NCBI RefSeq assembly: GCF_002003265.1
Contig: NZ_CP019687.1
Coordinates: forward strand, 868,001-932,000
Direction: 5' to 3'
DNA from: Paenibacillus larvae subsp. larvae
Lineage (GTDB): Bacteria; Bacillota; Bacilli; Paenibacillales; NBRC-103111
DNA: 64,000 bases
The position numbers were made by a program, and so were the translations under genes. The notes under the pieces were generated by a model that was given only the letters and a program-made list of their open reading frames with translations, was not told the DNA's origin and did no database searches. Positions 9,718-19,537 of this stretch are shown piece by piece; positions within the stretch are counted from its first letter, which is position 1, and every line of letters starts with the position of its first letter.

Positions 9718-10052
9718 TTGGTTGGGAAAAGGGTGTCAGTTTCACTGGAAGATATGGGTTGTAAAGGTGCGATTATTTCTTCGGACGGCTGGGGAAGTTC
9801 AGATGTAGATTATATGAACACCATGATGGAAGTCGGTAACCGGAATATTAGCATAGTAGGTTTAAAATTCATTAGCAGGAAAGTGACCTTTGCAGTCACA
9901 AATGAATATTCTGATTTTATTGTCAATATCAACAAATCTAAATCCAGGACAGAGACGGAAGTCATTTGTGAAAATAACCCCGATTCACGGATGCCAGGAA
10001 AGCATTGGTATTGTTAAAGATAAAAATGAGGCAGGATGCGCGTAGGGAATAA
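9718..10052 (+). pseudogene. Relic of a D-proline/glycine reductase subunit (PrdE-like)
   Basis: The frame reads VSVSLEDMGCKGAIISSDGW, then SSDVDYMNTMMEVG and VTNEYSDFIVNINKS. These match the conserved core of PrdE/PrdD/GrdB-related reductase proteins (VKLEDMGCDGAIISTDGWGNSDVDY). The frame continues past a shift near 10003 as KALVLLKI and stops at 10052. The N-terminal third is absent. In Clostridia this protein belongs to the D-proline reductase complex, which reduces proline to 5-aminovalerate. With the PrdC-like piece before it, this marks a lost Stickland operon. Confidence 0.6.
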
Positions 10053-10222
10053 AGGAGCGTCCAGGCTTTCAGAACAAGTCATGAAAGTGCTTGAAGCAGT
10101 TTTAATTATTTTCGGTTTAGACCTGTTCCTGAAAAAGTGAAAACATTAAAAAGGATCTGATTACAATAAATCTACTTTGGGATTTTTACCCCTAGGGGAA
10201 CCAGGAAAGGAACGGTAAAAAT

Positions 10223-11110
10223 ATGGTTACAGTTATTTTAATGTTGCTGGCAGTTTTAGGTGTTATATTTACACTTTTCTTAATAAGGGATTTAATTGCC
10301 CATAAGAGGAATCTTGGGTCAGAAAATACTTGGGTTGCCGGGATTATTGGTATCATTACAGATTTTCTTGATTCTCTAGGAATTGGTTCTTTTGCAACAA
10401 CGACGCTTGGTTTTAAAATCACAAAATTTTTGAAAAATGACCATCTTCTACCTGGGACTCTTAATGTAGGGCATTCAATTCCTGTTATCGTGCAAGCTTT
10501 TCTCTTCATTAAAGTTGTGAAAGTGAATAGTATCACATTTCTTTCGATGGTTCTTGCAGCAATGGCCGGTTCATGGATTGGCGCACGGACCGTAACAAAA
10601 TTTTCTGAGAAAAAAATTCAAATTACTATGGGGATTGCGCTAGCAGTCACGGCTGTTTTGATGATGTTAAAACAATTGAATGTCCTTGATATCCTTGGAC
10701 AAGGAAATGAATCGACGGGACTAACAGGCGGTTTGCTAATTATCGCAGTAGTTGGAAACTTCATTCTTGGCGGTCTGATGACAGTAGGTGTAGGTCTATA
10801 TGCACCATGTATGGCGATGGTATTTATGCTTGGTTTAAATCCGCTTGTTACTTTTCCCATCATGATGGCATCTTGTTCCGCGATTATGCCGACAGCTAGC
10901 CTGGAATTTATCAAACAAGGTAAATATTCCAGAAAAGGTGTTATAGGTCTGACCATTGGCGGGATTATTGGGGTTATTTTAGCTGTTCAATTTGTCCAAA
11001 GCGTGAACCTAAATATCCTGATCTGGGTGATAATAGCCGTTGTTATTTACACGGCAATCAGTATGTTCCTTTCCGGAATTCGCAAAGAAGGTGAGACAAT
11101 TGCAGAATAA
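10223..11110 (+). CDS. TauE/SafE-family membrane permease
   Basis: 295 residues, about eight hydrophobic helices in two similar halves; each half starts with the family pattern of Gly/Ala-rich helices (IGIITDFLDSLGIGSFATTTLG, VVGNFILGGLMTVGVG). The family exports or imports sulfite, sulfoacetate or other small organic anions. It directly follows the D-proline-reductase relics in the same direction, so it may once have served that operon; its true substrate is unknown. The ribosome site (AAAGGAAC) is moderate. The gene is intact. Confidence 0.85.
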   Translation: MVTVILMLLAVLGVIFTLFLIRDLIAHKRNLGSENTWVAGIIGIITDFLDSLGIGSFATTTLGFKITKFLKNDHLLPGTLNVGHSIPVIVQAFLFIKVVKVNSITFLSMVLAAMAGSWIGARTVTKFSEKKIQITMGIALAVTAVLMMLKQLNVLDILGQGNESTGLTGGLLIIAVVGNFILGGLMTVGVGLYAPCMAMVFMLGLNPLVTFPIMMASCSAIMPTASLEFIKQGKYSRKGVIGLTIGGIIGVILAVQFVQSVNLNILIWVIIAVVIYTAISMFLSGIRKEGETIAE

Positions 11111-11163
11111 AAGGCCGGAAGAAGGGAGAAAGGGGAATCCGCCTTCTGTTGATAAAGGATATC

Positions 11164-11188
11164 TCCCTCTTTGTAAGAGGGATTTCCT
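11164..11188. terminator. Hairpin between convergent genes
   Basis: TCCCTCTTTGTAAGAGGGA forms a 7-bp stem; it lies between the convergent TauE/SafE and MATE genes and can end either. Confidence 0.6.
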
Positions 11189-11202
11189 GGGAAATCGAAT
11201 AT

Positions 11203-12612
11203 TTAGTCAACAAGACGTGCGATTCGCTTCTTCTTCCATGACAAGCGGTAGTACGTATATTGCAGGAGCATACTTACAATAAACGCAGCCGGGTATCCAA
11301 TCCATATTCCATGAATGCCAAGGCTGGTTTTATGAGAGAGATAATAGGCAACAGGTACTTCTACGCACCAGATTGATAATATGCTGAATAACGTCGGCCA
11401 TAAGACAGTTCCACTGGCTCGCATTGTTGCACTATAAATTTGGGCATGGCCAAATATCAAGTAACTCCATAGTGTAATCATCAGTAAACTGTGTGCGATA
11501 TTTAGCGCATTGGAACTGGTCAGGAACCAGGATAAAATGTGTTTGGAAAACACATAGATCAGCAGGATGACCATTCCGCCAATCACATAATTAAATAATA
11601 TGCCTGTGCGGGTTACTTGCTTGAGTTTGCCAAGCTGATTAGCCCCGATGGACTGAGCGGCAAAGATAGACACTGTAATGCCCAGACTGATTGCGGGCAT
11701 TTGAACATAACTTGCCACCTGATTCACTGCACCATACGCTGCGGTCGCATCCGATCCGTAATGATTGACAAAGGCGATGACAGCAATTTCGGATAATGAT
11801 ACCAGGATCATGTTGATGCTGGAGGGAATTCCCAGGCGCAGCAATAAGGCCAGCAATCCCTTATCCATCCGAAGATGTTTTCCGACAGAAGCATCGAAAC
11901 GAAGTGCATGTTTTGTCCTGCGAAGGTAGAAAAGCATAAACATAAATGTCAAAATTGTAGATATGACGTTTGCATAAGCGACTCCATAAATCCCCAGCCT
12001 GGGAAGACCCAGCCAGCCGAACACCAGAACCGGAAGCAATACCAGATTAAACACTGTGCTAACAACGAGGAAATAAAATGGCGTTTTGGAATCACCGGTC
12101 CCGCGCATGAAAGTAGTATATACAAAATACAGAAACATAATGGGCATGGACCAGAATAAGATCCGCGCATAATGCACGGTAACCGCAATAATATTTTCAG
12201 GTGTCCCGATAAGGCGGAGAATATCCCAGGTAAAAATGCCGCCCAGTATAGCAAGGACCAGTCCGAGCAGAAAAGTAAACGTGAGGGTGGTACCGACAAT
12301 GGCTTTTAAACGTTCCTCATTGCGTGCACCGTAAGCCTGGCCAATGAGAATTGAGCTGCCTGAACCAATGCCGATGGTAAAGGACACAAGCAGGAAAAAC
12401 AGGGGAAAGAAGGCCGATATGGCGGCCAAGGCATCAACACCAAGCCATCTTCCGACAATAATACTTCCGGCTAACTGACCAATAGATTGCAGAACATTGC
12501 TTAGAATCATCGGTATAAGAAACAGGATCATGGAACGGCGTATGGATCGGCCTCCGATTTCTTTACTCTGTGAATTCAAGTCATCTTTGTTGCTGACGCG
12601 AGATAAGGTCAT
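11203..12612 (-). CDS. MATE-family multidrug efflux transporter
   Basis: 469 residues with about twelve membrane helices in two homologous halves; the first half starts IPMILSNVLQSIGQLAGSII, and GSGSSILIGQAYGARN is the typical end of the helix 2-3 loop. It exports drugs or metabolites by sodium or proton antiport across the cytoplasmic membrane. Start ATG 12612 follows AGGAAGATGAG. Single gene, convergent with the TauE/SafE permease. The substrate cannot be inferred. Confidence 0.92.
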   Translation of the reverse strand: MTLSRVSNKDDLNSQSKEIGGRSIRRSMILFLIPMILSNVLQSIGQLAGSIIVGRWLGVDALAAISAFFPLFFLLVSFTIGIGSGSSILIGQAYGARNEERLKAIVGTTLTFTFLLGLVLAILGGIFTWDILRLIGTPENIIAVTVHYARILFWSMPIMFLYFVYTTFMRGTGDSKTPFYFLVVSTVFNLVLLPVLVFGWLGLPRLGIYGVAYANVISTILTFMFMLFYLRRTKHALRFDASVGKHLRMDKGLLALLLRLGIPSSINMILVSLSEIAVIAFVNHYGSDATAAYGAVNQVASYVQMPAISLGITVSIFAAQSIGANQLGKLKQVTRTGILFNYVIGGMVILLIYVFSKHILSWFLTSSNALNIAHSLLMITLWSYLIFGHAQIYSATMRASGTVLWPTLFSILSIWCVEVPVAYYLSHKTSLGIHGIWIGYPAAFIVSMLLQYTYYRLSWKKKRIARLVD

Positions 12613-12965
12613 TCATTTCTCATCTTCCTAAAGCAAACATTTTTTATTTAATCTATATTAACATAAACAAATCTAAATTATGTTTGTGTAGGTGTCAAGT
12701 GTTTTCTGTATTACTACTTTGAAGAAGGAAAGTCTATTCAAAGAAAAATAATAGTACGTAAAAAGTCCTTTGCGAAACAGTATCACCATGATCGTAAAGC
12801 TTATACCAGCGAAGGGAAGAGAACTTATTAATTATAAGACCATAATGCCGATAAATTCATATTCGGTTTGACAATTCTATCATGTATAGGCCCTGGACTC
12901 CCTGTTCCTGGGTCTTTTTTCCTTAACGCAAAATTAACATATATGAATGTATAATAGTTTAAGAG
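12613..12965. other. Divergent intergenic region
   Basis: No gene. A GC-rich segment near 12885-12921 ending in six T could be a weak terminator. The rest is AT-rich promoter-like DNA between the MATE gene and the decayed regulator. Confidence 0.4.
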
Positions 12966-12974
12966 GTGGTAAAA

Positions 12975-13651
12975 ATGCGTCTCCTTATTATAGAAGATGA
13001 TATAGAATTGTCCCATGTAATGAAATCCGGGCTGGAAAAAGGCGGGTTTAAGGTCGATGTCGCAAATACAGGAATGGACGGCGAGGAAAAAAGTTTTGTG
13101 AGCAGGTATGATTCTATTTTACTTGACTTAAACCTGCCGGATAAAGACGGGATAGAAATTTTGTCTTTTTTGCGGGAAAACCATATCCATACTCCGATTG
13201 TGATCGTCACTGCGCGGGATGATGTGTATCATAGAGCACTCGGATTAAACAGTGGTGCAGATGACTATATTATCAAGCCCTTTGATTTTGTGGAGTTTGA
13301 AGCAAGAATACAAGCCGTAATCCGCAGGTATTATGGGCGAGCCAAAAATGAAATTGACATTGGCAAATCAAGGTATGCCCGCAAACCCGCAAGGCTTATA
13401 TTGACGGGCTAGAGATTATACTGTCGGCGAAGGAATTTGATATATTGGAATATTTGGCAAGCAGGAGTCCGGATATAGTATCAAGCGAAGACATTGCGGA
13501 GCATGTGTACGATGAATCTTTTGATCCGTTTTCATCTGTACTTAGGGTGCACATTGCCAATCTGCGCAAAAAATTGACGAAAAAAGGAGGAAATGGATTG
13601 CTGGTTACAATGAAAGGAAGCGGGTATCAGTTATGCGGGGAAAAACAATGA
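12975..13651 (+). pseudogene. OmpR-family response regulator, frameshifted
   Basis: An intact receiver (LLIIEDDIELSHVMKSGL, acceptor Asp in ILLDLNLPD, Lys in IIKPFDF) is followed by a one-base loss near 13376 that stops translation at 13412. In the next frame the winged-helix domain continues as TRKAYIDGLEIILSAKEFDI and ends LVTMKGSGYQL. The start ATG 12975 follows GAGGTGG. The protein as read lacks its DNA-binding half. It leads a chain of damaged genes (kinase, permease, ATPase), so loss is probably genuine. Confidence 0.82.
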
Positions 13652-14232
13652 AAGTCAGCCGGATACTTCTTTATTATTCCCTTGCAGTAACAGTATGTTT
13701 GTTTCTTATTTTTATTATTTTTATATGTACAGTATCTGTCCCGCAGTCCAATTTGCCGAATTATTTATATGTTATAAACGACAAAAATATTCCATTTTCC
13801 ATACAGAGCGGAAATTCGGGAATGTATTTAGATGTTTCGTCTCTTTCTCCGATCAACAAAACGAGTTTAGAGGATTATTATATCGGTGCGCTATACAAGA
13901 ACATCCCCTATCTAATTGTATGTCTGATGGGGATGATTGTTATTGGGACAGTTGCCTTATACAAGATATTAAAAATACAGCATGAGAAAAAGGCATTGTT
14001 ATTGGCAAAACAATTAAACAACATAGATGAGGAAACCTCCATAATGGAGCAGTACCAGCACCCCGCTATTGCCCAGGCGTATTGCAATATTAAGGAGAGA
14101 TTTGAGGCGTATGCACTTGATTATGTCCGGCTTAGTTCCTATGTGACACATTGATTTGCGCTCGGGAACTATGGATTAGCCGTGCAGTGTCTAATCTTAT
14201 TTCAAATGCCATGAAATATGGGGGAAACGGTA
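13648..14232 (+). pseudogene. Sensor histidine kinase with internal deletion
   Basis: Start ATG 13648 overlaps the regulator stop (ATGA). Residues 1-165 show two membrane helices and a linker up to YVRLSSYVTH, that is, right at the phospho-acceptor helix. The sequence then jumps to ELWISRAVSNLISNAMKYGG, the N box of the ATPase domain, in another frame. Most of the dimerisation helices and everything after the N box are missing; the next bases already belong to a permease gene. It cannot be active. Confidence 0.8.
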
Positions 14233-15243
14233 CAAAGTTTGGTAGTATTGGAAGCGGGGGCGATGAATTTGTAACACCCAAAATGCAATTAATTGGTGAT
14301 TCATGGGCTGAATTTGACAATGGTAAGAGAAAAATCGTTGACGGCAGGATGGTTGAAAAAGATAACGAATGTGTTATTAGTCAAGAGCTTGCGGAATTAA
14401 ACAAAATTTCCGTCGGGGATACCATTACGCTAAAAAGCTAAGTGTTTAACGAAGAAAGAAAAGTCCGTACAATTACCCGTACGCTTACCGTAACAGGCAT
14501 TTATTTTGACAGTACTGATGAATATTCTGCCGGTGGTATGTTTAAAACCCCACTTCTGAACAAACGCAATGAAATCCTGACGACGTTTGATACTGTTTTA
14601 AATCCCTTGAAGTCCGGCGAAACCGGCGTTCAGGTCAGTGCAAATTATTATTTGAAAAAACCGTCAATGCTCAAGGATTTGAAGCGGAATTGCGGGCAAA
14701 GGGGTTAAACGATATATTCAAAGTCAGCACGGATTAAGCGGGCTATCAAAAAGTTGTAGGCCCGGTAGAAGGACTTCGAAACATTTCCGTCACGTATATA
14801 GTTATCGTTCTGGTGCTTGGTGCGGTTATTCTCATCTTATTATCGTCTATTGCCATAAGAGAACGAAAATATGAAATCGGCGTTCTTCGTGCAATAGGCA
14901 TGAAAAAAGGAAAGTCGCATTAGGGCTTTGGACTGAGATGACCGTTATTACCTGTATATGCCTTGTAATAGGAATAGGGGTGGGCGCTTCTATTACACAG
15001 CCCGTAACCAATTCTTTATTGGCAGGGCAAATCGAAAACGCAAAGGCTGCGGACAACTCAGCAGCACAAGGAAAGGCCGTGGTGGTCGCCGGTACGGGAG
15101 GAAATTCCTTAAACAATTCTATAAAACCGCTTGAAGAACTCAACGTTTCACTGGGAATGGATACTCTTATGGAAATTATAGGGATTTCTTTATTGCTTGC
15201 GTCAATAGCCGGGATTACAGCTCTCAGCAGGATTACAAAATAA
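14233..15243 (+). pseudogene. FtsX-like ABC permease, N-terminally deleted and frameshifted
   Basis: Pieces of one permease in successive frames: an extracytoplasmic part (ELNKISVGDTITLKS, then an in-frame TAA at 14439), RTLTVTGIYFDSTDEYSAGG, a shift near 14655, a TAA in LNDIFKVSTD, the helix VTYIVIVLVLGAVILILLSS, IRERKYEIGVLRAIGMKKG (family hallmark), another shift near 14910, and the last two helices to 15243. The N-terminal helix and much of the ectodomain are missing because the gene is fused to the kinase relic. Partner of the damaged ATPase that follows. Confidence 0.8.
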
Positions 15244-15286
15244 GAACCTATCAAAATCTTGATGGAAAGGAATTAGGAGGTCTGTA

Positions 15287-15951
15287 ATGAGCGTATTAGC
15301 CTTACAAAACGTTTCATATCAATATGAGGGTACGAAAAAACTCGTCTTGAAAGATGTCAATGTGTCGTTTGAAAGAAGAAAGTTGTACACCATTGTCGGG
15401 AAATCAGGTTCAGGAAAATCTACCCTGTTATCCCTCATTGCCGGGATTGATTTATGCCGACGGAGAAATCTTGTATGCGGGAAACAGTTTGAAGAAACTT
15501 GACCGCGATAGTTACAGGGCTAAAAGGATCGGGGTTATCTTTCAAAGTTTCAATTTGCTTACGAATGTGACTGCGGTAGAAAACATTGTACTTTCCATGA
15601 ATATCAGCGGAAGCAAGGAAAAGGACAAAAAGGCGTTTGCCTATGCGCTTTTGAAAAGGTCGGGATAAACCGTGAGATAGCGGATCGTAAAATACTGAAG
15701 CTATCAGGGGGGAACAATAACGCGTCGGTATCGCACGGGCATTGTCGCACAATCCGGATATTGTTATTGCCGATGAACCGACCGGGAATTTGGATCAGGA
15801 TACAGAATCCCAAATTTTGAACATTTTGATGTCTCTTGCCCATGATGAAGGAAAGTGCATCATTATCGTCACCCATTCCAAAAAGGTCACATCCGTTGTG
15901 GATGAAGTTTGGGGAATATCGGATGGAAAATTGCTTTTTATTAATTCATGA
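15287..15951 (+). pseudogene. ABC transporter ATPase (MacB/LolD type), frameshifted
   Basis: Walker A GKSGSGKSTLLSLIAGID is in the first frame, IGVIFQSFNLLTNVTAVENI in the second, and Walker B with D-loop IVIADEPTGNLDQDT plus IIIVTHSKKV in the third. Shifts fall near 15450, 15658 and 15720, the last inside the signature motif (SGG then RVGIARAL). The start follows AGGAGG. At least three lesions, so it is clearly dead, unlike the single-base lesions elsewhere in the window. Confidence 0.85.
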
Positions 15952-16037
15952 TGAATCAGTGTAAATGAATGTTCCTTCTCGAAAAGGGATTAGTTGACGC
16001 CTCGGTATGCCGGAAAATCAAAAAAATTATATCAAAT

Positions 16038-16072
16038 ACTGCTGCCAATAGGGAGGCCAGCAGTGTTTTTTT
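16038..16072 (+). terminator. Terminator after the decayed ABC cluster
   Basis: ACTGCTG ... CAGCAGT stem with a 13-base loop, followed by eight T. Confidence 0.75.
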
Positions 16073-16208
16073 ATGATAAGGCCGGGAAATAACCTTCCGT
16101 GGAGTCTAAAAAATGTCGAATTTTGACGATAAAAAATGAGGCTACTTGGAAATCACAGCGGTACCGGCCAATCATCGGAATTGCCTGATTCGTCAAGAAG
16201 CAAAAAGG

Positions 16209-16246
16209 AAACGCTACTGACAGATAATTGTCAATAGCGTTTTTTA
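16209..16246 (+). terminator. Second terminator-like hairpin
   Basis: AAACGCTACTGACA / TGTCAATAGCGTTT stem followed by T-rich sequence; no gene immediately precedes it. Confidence 0.65.
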
Positions 16247-16352
16247 TTTTCTCGGACGTATCACATAAAAACAGGAGCTGGAGGCATATAATGGGTATGA
16301 AAAGAACTGCAGATTCAAAATTGGCCTAAACTCGCACGAATTCCTCTGCATA

Positions 16353-16392
16353 TTACTTATAGTAAGTTGTACACTTTACGTAATGACATTAC
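16353..16392. promoter_or_regulatory. Two inverted repeats in the doxX promoter region
   Basis: TTACTTATAGTAA (arms TTACT/AGTAA) at 16353-16365 and GTAATGACATTAC (6-1-6, perfect) at 16380-16392 lie about 50-90 bases before doxX, close to the TATAAT-like string at 16393-16398. Sites of TTAC...GTAA form are typical for small winged-helix repressors of the MarR/HxlR kind, which often control DoxX genes in Bacilli; the identity of the repressor is inferred. Confidence 0.5.
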
Positions 16393-16442
16393 TATAATAT
16401 ACTATATAAAAAATAATTAATTAATATCAAGGAAGGTTGTGA

Positions 16443-16832
16443 ATGATGAAAAAGGTTGAAGTGGGCGCTTTGATCTTAAGGTTATTTCTAGGGATCGGGT
16501 TCTTTATTCATGGTTTGGCTAAATTTCAGGGAGGAATCAGCAATACCGTTTCATTCTTTGACAGTTTGGGAATTCCCGGATTTATTGCTTACATTACAGC
16601 TGTAATCGAGCTTGTTGGCGGTATAGCAATGATTTTAGGACTGGGTACAAGGGTCTTTTCCGTATTGTTTGCCCTCGTGATGGTTGGGGCGATTTGGAAT
16701 GTCAAGCTGACTGCCGGATTTGTCGGTGGCTATGAATTGGATTTGAGTTATTTGGCCATTGCTATCTATCTGGCTATTGCCGGAAGTTCATTATATGCTT
16801 TGGACAGTATTTTGTTCCGTACAAAGAAATAA
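16443..16832 (+). CDS. DoxX-family membrane protein
   Basis: 129 residues with four membrane helices and the family start ALILRLFLGIGFFIHGLAKF. DoxX/CatD/MhqP-type proteins are subunits or partners of membrane redox systems and in Bacilli are induced by thiol or quinone stress. Start ATG 16443 (or 16446) follows GGAAGG. A possible repressor-site pair lies upstream. The gene is intact and single. Confidence 0.88.
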   Translation: MMKKVEVGALILRLFLGIGFFIHGLAKFQGGISNTVSFFDSLGIPGFIAYITAVIELVGGIAMILGLGTRVFSVLFALVMVGAIWNVKLTAGFVGGYELDLSYLAIAIYLAIAGSSLYALDSILFRTKK

Positions 16833-16998
16833 TCTGATCCGCAAATCATTCGAAGATAAAAAAACGAACAGCCGCTTACTCAACGTGGTATTTGGCCGAG
16901 AAGCTCAAGGTGAGGCCTAATATTAGTGAACATTGTATAGGCATCCAAACCGATACGCCGCAATATGATAGAGTATCCCATATGTGAGGTGAGAGGTT

Positions 16999-17427
16999 AT
17001 GGCTGTTGTTAAAGCAAGTAGTTCGGATATCGACCTCCTGGCAAGGCTGCTCCGTGCTGAAGCTGAAGGGGAAGGTGAACAAGGCATGCTGCTCGTCGGT
17101 AATGTCGCTATAAACCGGGTAAGAGCCGATTGTTCCGATTTTAAAGATATCCGGACGATTCCCCAAATGGTTTTTCAGCCGCATGCATTTGAAGCGACGC
17201 TGTATGGTTATTTTTATCAGAAAGCGAGGGACAGAGAAAGACGGTTAGCCCGCAGAAGCATTAACGGTGAAAGACACTGGCCTGCTAAATTTAGCTTATG
17301 GTATTTTAGACCGCCGGGGGAGTGCCCTCCTACATGGTATAATCAGCCTTTAGTCGGAAGATACAAAAAGCACTGTTTCTTTGAACCGACAGCCGAAACG
17401 TGCGAGGACGTGTATAGTACGTTCTGA
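16999..17427 (+). CDS. SleB/CwlJ-type cell wall hydrolase
   Basis: 142 residues, the hydrolase_2 fold without a signal peptide, as in CwlJ. Family landmarks are LLARLLRAEAEGEGEQGM with the catalytic Glu, VGNVAINRV, IPQMVFQPHAFE and WYNQP near the end. CwlJ is a cortex-lytic enzyme of the spore coat/cortex boundary that degrades cortex peptidoglycan during germination. Start ATG 16999 after GAGGTGAGAGG. It marks the host as a spore former. Length is normal for CwlJ. Confidence 0.9.
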   Translation: MAVVKASSSDIDLLARLLRAEAEGEGEQGMLLVGNVAINRVRADCSDFKDIRTIPQMVFQPHAFEATLYGYFYQKARDRERRLARRSINGERHWPAKFSLWYFRPPGECPPTWYNQPLVGRYKKHCFFEPTAETCEDVYSTF

Positions 17428-17452
17428 AATTTTGTTAGTGAGTAAAGATTAT

Positions 17453-17496
17453 AATAGCCGGATTCCTGACCGAAGGAAGTCCGGCTATTTTCAATG
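17453..17496. terminator. Bidirectional terminator
   Basis: AATAGCCGGA ... TCCGGCTATT stem with TTTT after it; sits between the convergent hydrolase and oxalate decarboxylase genes. Confidence 0.75.
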
Positions 17497-17510
17497 CTGA
17501 TCATGGGAGT

Positions 17511-18682
17511 CTATGGTTTCGGATATTTGACAACCGGCCACTTCTCTTTTCGCAAAGCATTCATCAGTTCCCGGCTTGCATGCAAATTATCCTGAACCAG
17601 CTGGTGCGGGGTCAAGGCCATCCATTGGTTTAGGGATATATCGGCAAACCGGTTGCTTTTGAACATTTCCAGAAACCATAAACTTTCGTCCCCAATATTC
17701 TGAATGTAATGTCCGAAGGCAAACGGTACATACCCCACATCACCTGAACGGCAATTGAACGTACGGGCTTTGCCGCCTGCGGCAAAAACTGTCATGCGCC
17801 CTGTTCCCGAAATATAATACTGCCACTCGTCGTTATTTGGGTGCCAGTGCAGCTCTCTCATTCCTCCCGGCTTGACCTCAACTAAAGCGGCCGCGATAGT
17901 TGTTGAAGCGGGGAAATTAATAGAATCGACAATGCGAACCGATCCCCCGGAGTACGGATTGGATTTTGTGCGAACAGACGATGGGTAAAGCTTTTCGGAA
18001 CCGTACCGTTCGAATCAGGTACTTTTTGAGTTTCAAGAGGTCCGGGCACTTGCCCTTGGTACATGTATATTTGCTTGTCTGGAATTTGAGCAAGAGCACT
18101 TTCGGGGATGCCGAAATTTGCGGCAAGCACATCTTTTGGCGTATGTGCGAACCAATCGGAGATGCTGAAAGTATCAAATTCTGAAAAGTTGCCGTCATCG
18201 AAGACAAGAAGGAACTCGCATCCTTCCTTCAGCCCTTGAATGGAGTGGGGAATGCCGGGAGGGAAATACCAGAGGTCACCCATTTCGACATCGGCAATAA
18301 AGTTGCGCCCGTTCTGGTCTACCGCAGTCACGCGGGCACATCCTGAAATCATAAAGGCCCATTCCGCCTGTTTATGCCAGTGTAATTCGCGAACACCACC
18401 CGGTGTCAATCGCATATTTACCCCGGCAAGGGTAGTCGCGATAGGCAGTTCTCTTACTGTCACTTCCCGTGACCAACCGCCATGACTTAATTGCATGTGG
18501 GTATCGGAGAAAGAAAATTTCATATTGGGAATAGTACCAGCATCTGTATACGGCGGAACCAGCATATCAGGATTTTCCAGATCACGCATTACATCCCGGG
18601 GACCGGTATCTGTTGCACCCGCACCGTCATCCCTTATCGGTTGTGGGATGTTTACATCATGAGGGTAAGACGGATTTTTCAT
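17511..18682 (-). pseudogene. Bicupin oxalate decarboxylase (OxdC/OxdD-like), frameshifted
   Basis: Two cupin domains. Domain 1 has the manganese ligands in [16 protein letters not shown], domain 2 in [17 protein letters not shown]. OxdC converts oxalate to formate and carbon dioxide. The flexible lid of domain 1, SENST in B. subtilis OxdC, reads SEFDT here; the catalytic Glu is kept but two neighbours differ. Near 17950 the frame breaks at a run of five G; six G would restore [18 protein letters not shown] and give one protein of about 390 residues, the normal size. Start ATG 18682 follows GGAGGAAAAG. Without correction domain 2 is lost and the enzyme dead. Confidence 0.88.
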
Positions 18683-18870
18683 AACTTTTCCTCCAAGATT
18701 CAGATTTTTGTAAAAAGCGACTCAGGATTGTTTTACTAATTTATGAGGATAATGATTTGGATATGTTTTTAGCGGGCATCCTGACCAGAATCATGTCCGT
18801 CATCTTCTGAGGGCAACACCTACAAAAGAGTACACGATAAAAGAGCCGAAATTTCCGGATGATAACAAAC

Positions 18871-18900
18871 GGGAGAGCTGTTGAGCACAACAGCTCTCCC
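18871..18900 (-). terminator. Terminator of the GNAT gene
   Basis: Thirteen-base perfect stem GGGAGAGCTGTTG / CAACAGCTCTCCC with a four-base loop, 16 bases beyond the minus-strand acetyltransferase stop. Confidence 0.8.
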
Positions 18901-18915
18901 AATGCGCACGACATA

Positions 18916-19464
18916 CTAAAGGATGTATTCCATCTGAATATCAAAAGGTTCTTTATCAGCTAACTGCTGATTGATTTCTACTGCATCCACACACCCGACG
19001 GACCGATAAAATGCTTGCGTTTCTTCAGCAGAATGAGCTGAAATGTATAATTTCTTAGCACCCCATTGCCTTGCTTTTTCTGCGCATAGGGCAAATAATT
19101 GTTTTCCTATTCCCAGACCCCTAAATTCAAAGGAAGTGTACAGTTCAGCCAAATCCACATATTGATTGGAACTTCCAAAAAAATCATACGGCAGTGAGAC
19201 AAATGCAATAACATGATTTTCATAAAATGCCGCAAATACACAGCCGCCATTTTTAATATATTCGGTGAAATGTCCGGTTATCAAATTACTTTTTTCTTCG
19301 CTGCTCCACTGTTCCACAAAAGGATGTTCTATTAAAGCCTTTTTATTGTCTATTATTCTCCAAACATTTTTCACTTCCTGAAAACGATTAAAATGATCCA
19401 ATAGTTCTTTTGTCAAATCTTTTTCTGAAAGTAATTTATACTTAATATTATAATTTGAATTCAT
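18916..19464 (-). CDS. GNAT-family N-acetyltransferase
   Basis: 182 residues. The acetyl-CoA site is visible as LYTSFEFRGLGIGKQLFALC (motif A, R-x-x-G-x-G), followed by the typical ISAHSAEETQAFYRSVGC. The substrate is unknown; such small enzymes acetylate antibiotics, amino acids or protein N-termini in the cytosol. Start ATG 19464 after AGGTGGGG. Single gene with its own terminator. Intact. Confidence 0.88.
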   Translation of the reverse strand: MNSNYNIKYKLLSEKDLTKELLDHFNRFQEVKNVWRIIDNKKALIEHPFVEQWSSEEKSNLITGHFTEYIKNGGCVFAAFYENHVIAFVSLPYDFFGSSNQYVDLAELYTSFEFRGLGIGKQLFALCAEKARQWGAKKLYISAHSAEETQAFYRSVGCVDAVEINQQLADKEPFDIQMEYIL

Positions 19465-19537
19465 ATTATCCCCACCTTAAGTCATTTTTTCCTAAAAAAA
19501 TGCCCCCCGATAATATGAGAAGATGATTTTTCTCCTG

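Noticed and set aside
13885-14230. A novel fused kinase-permease protein
   Set aside because: The join lacks a common frame and both halves lack essential parts; it is deletion debris.
18741-18944. Minus-strand frame after the GNAT gene
   Set aside because: Covers the terminator hairpin and has no family or ribosome site.
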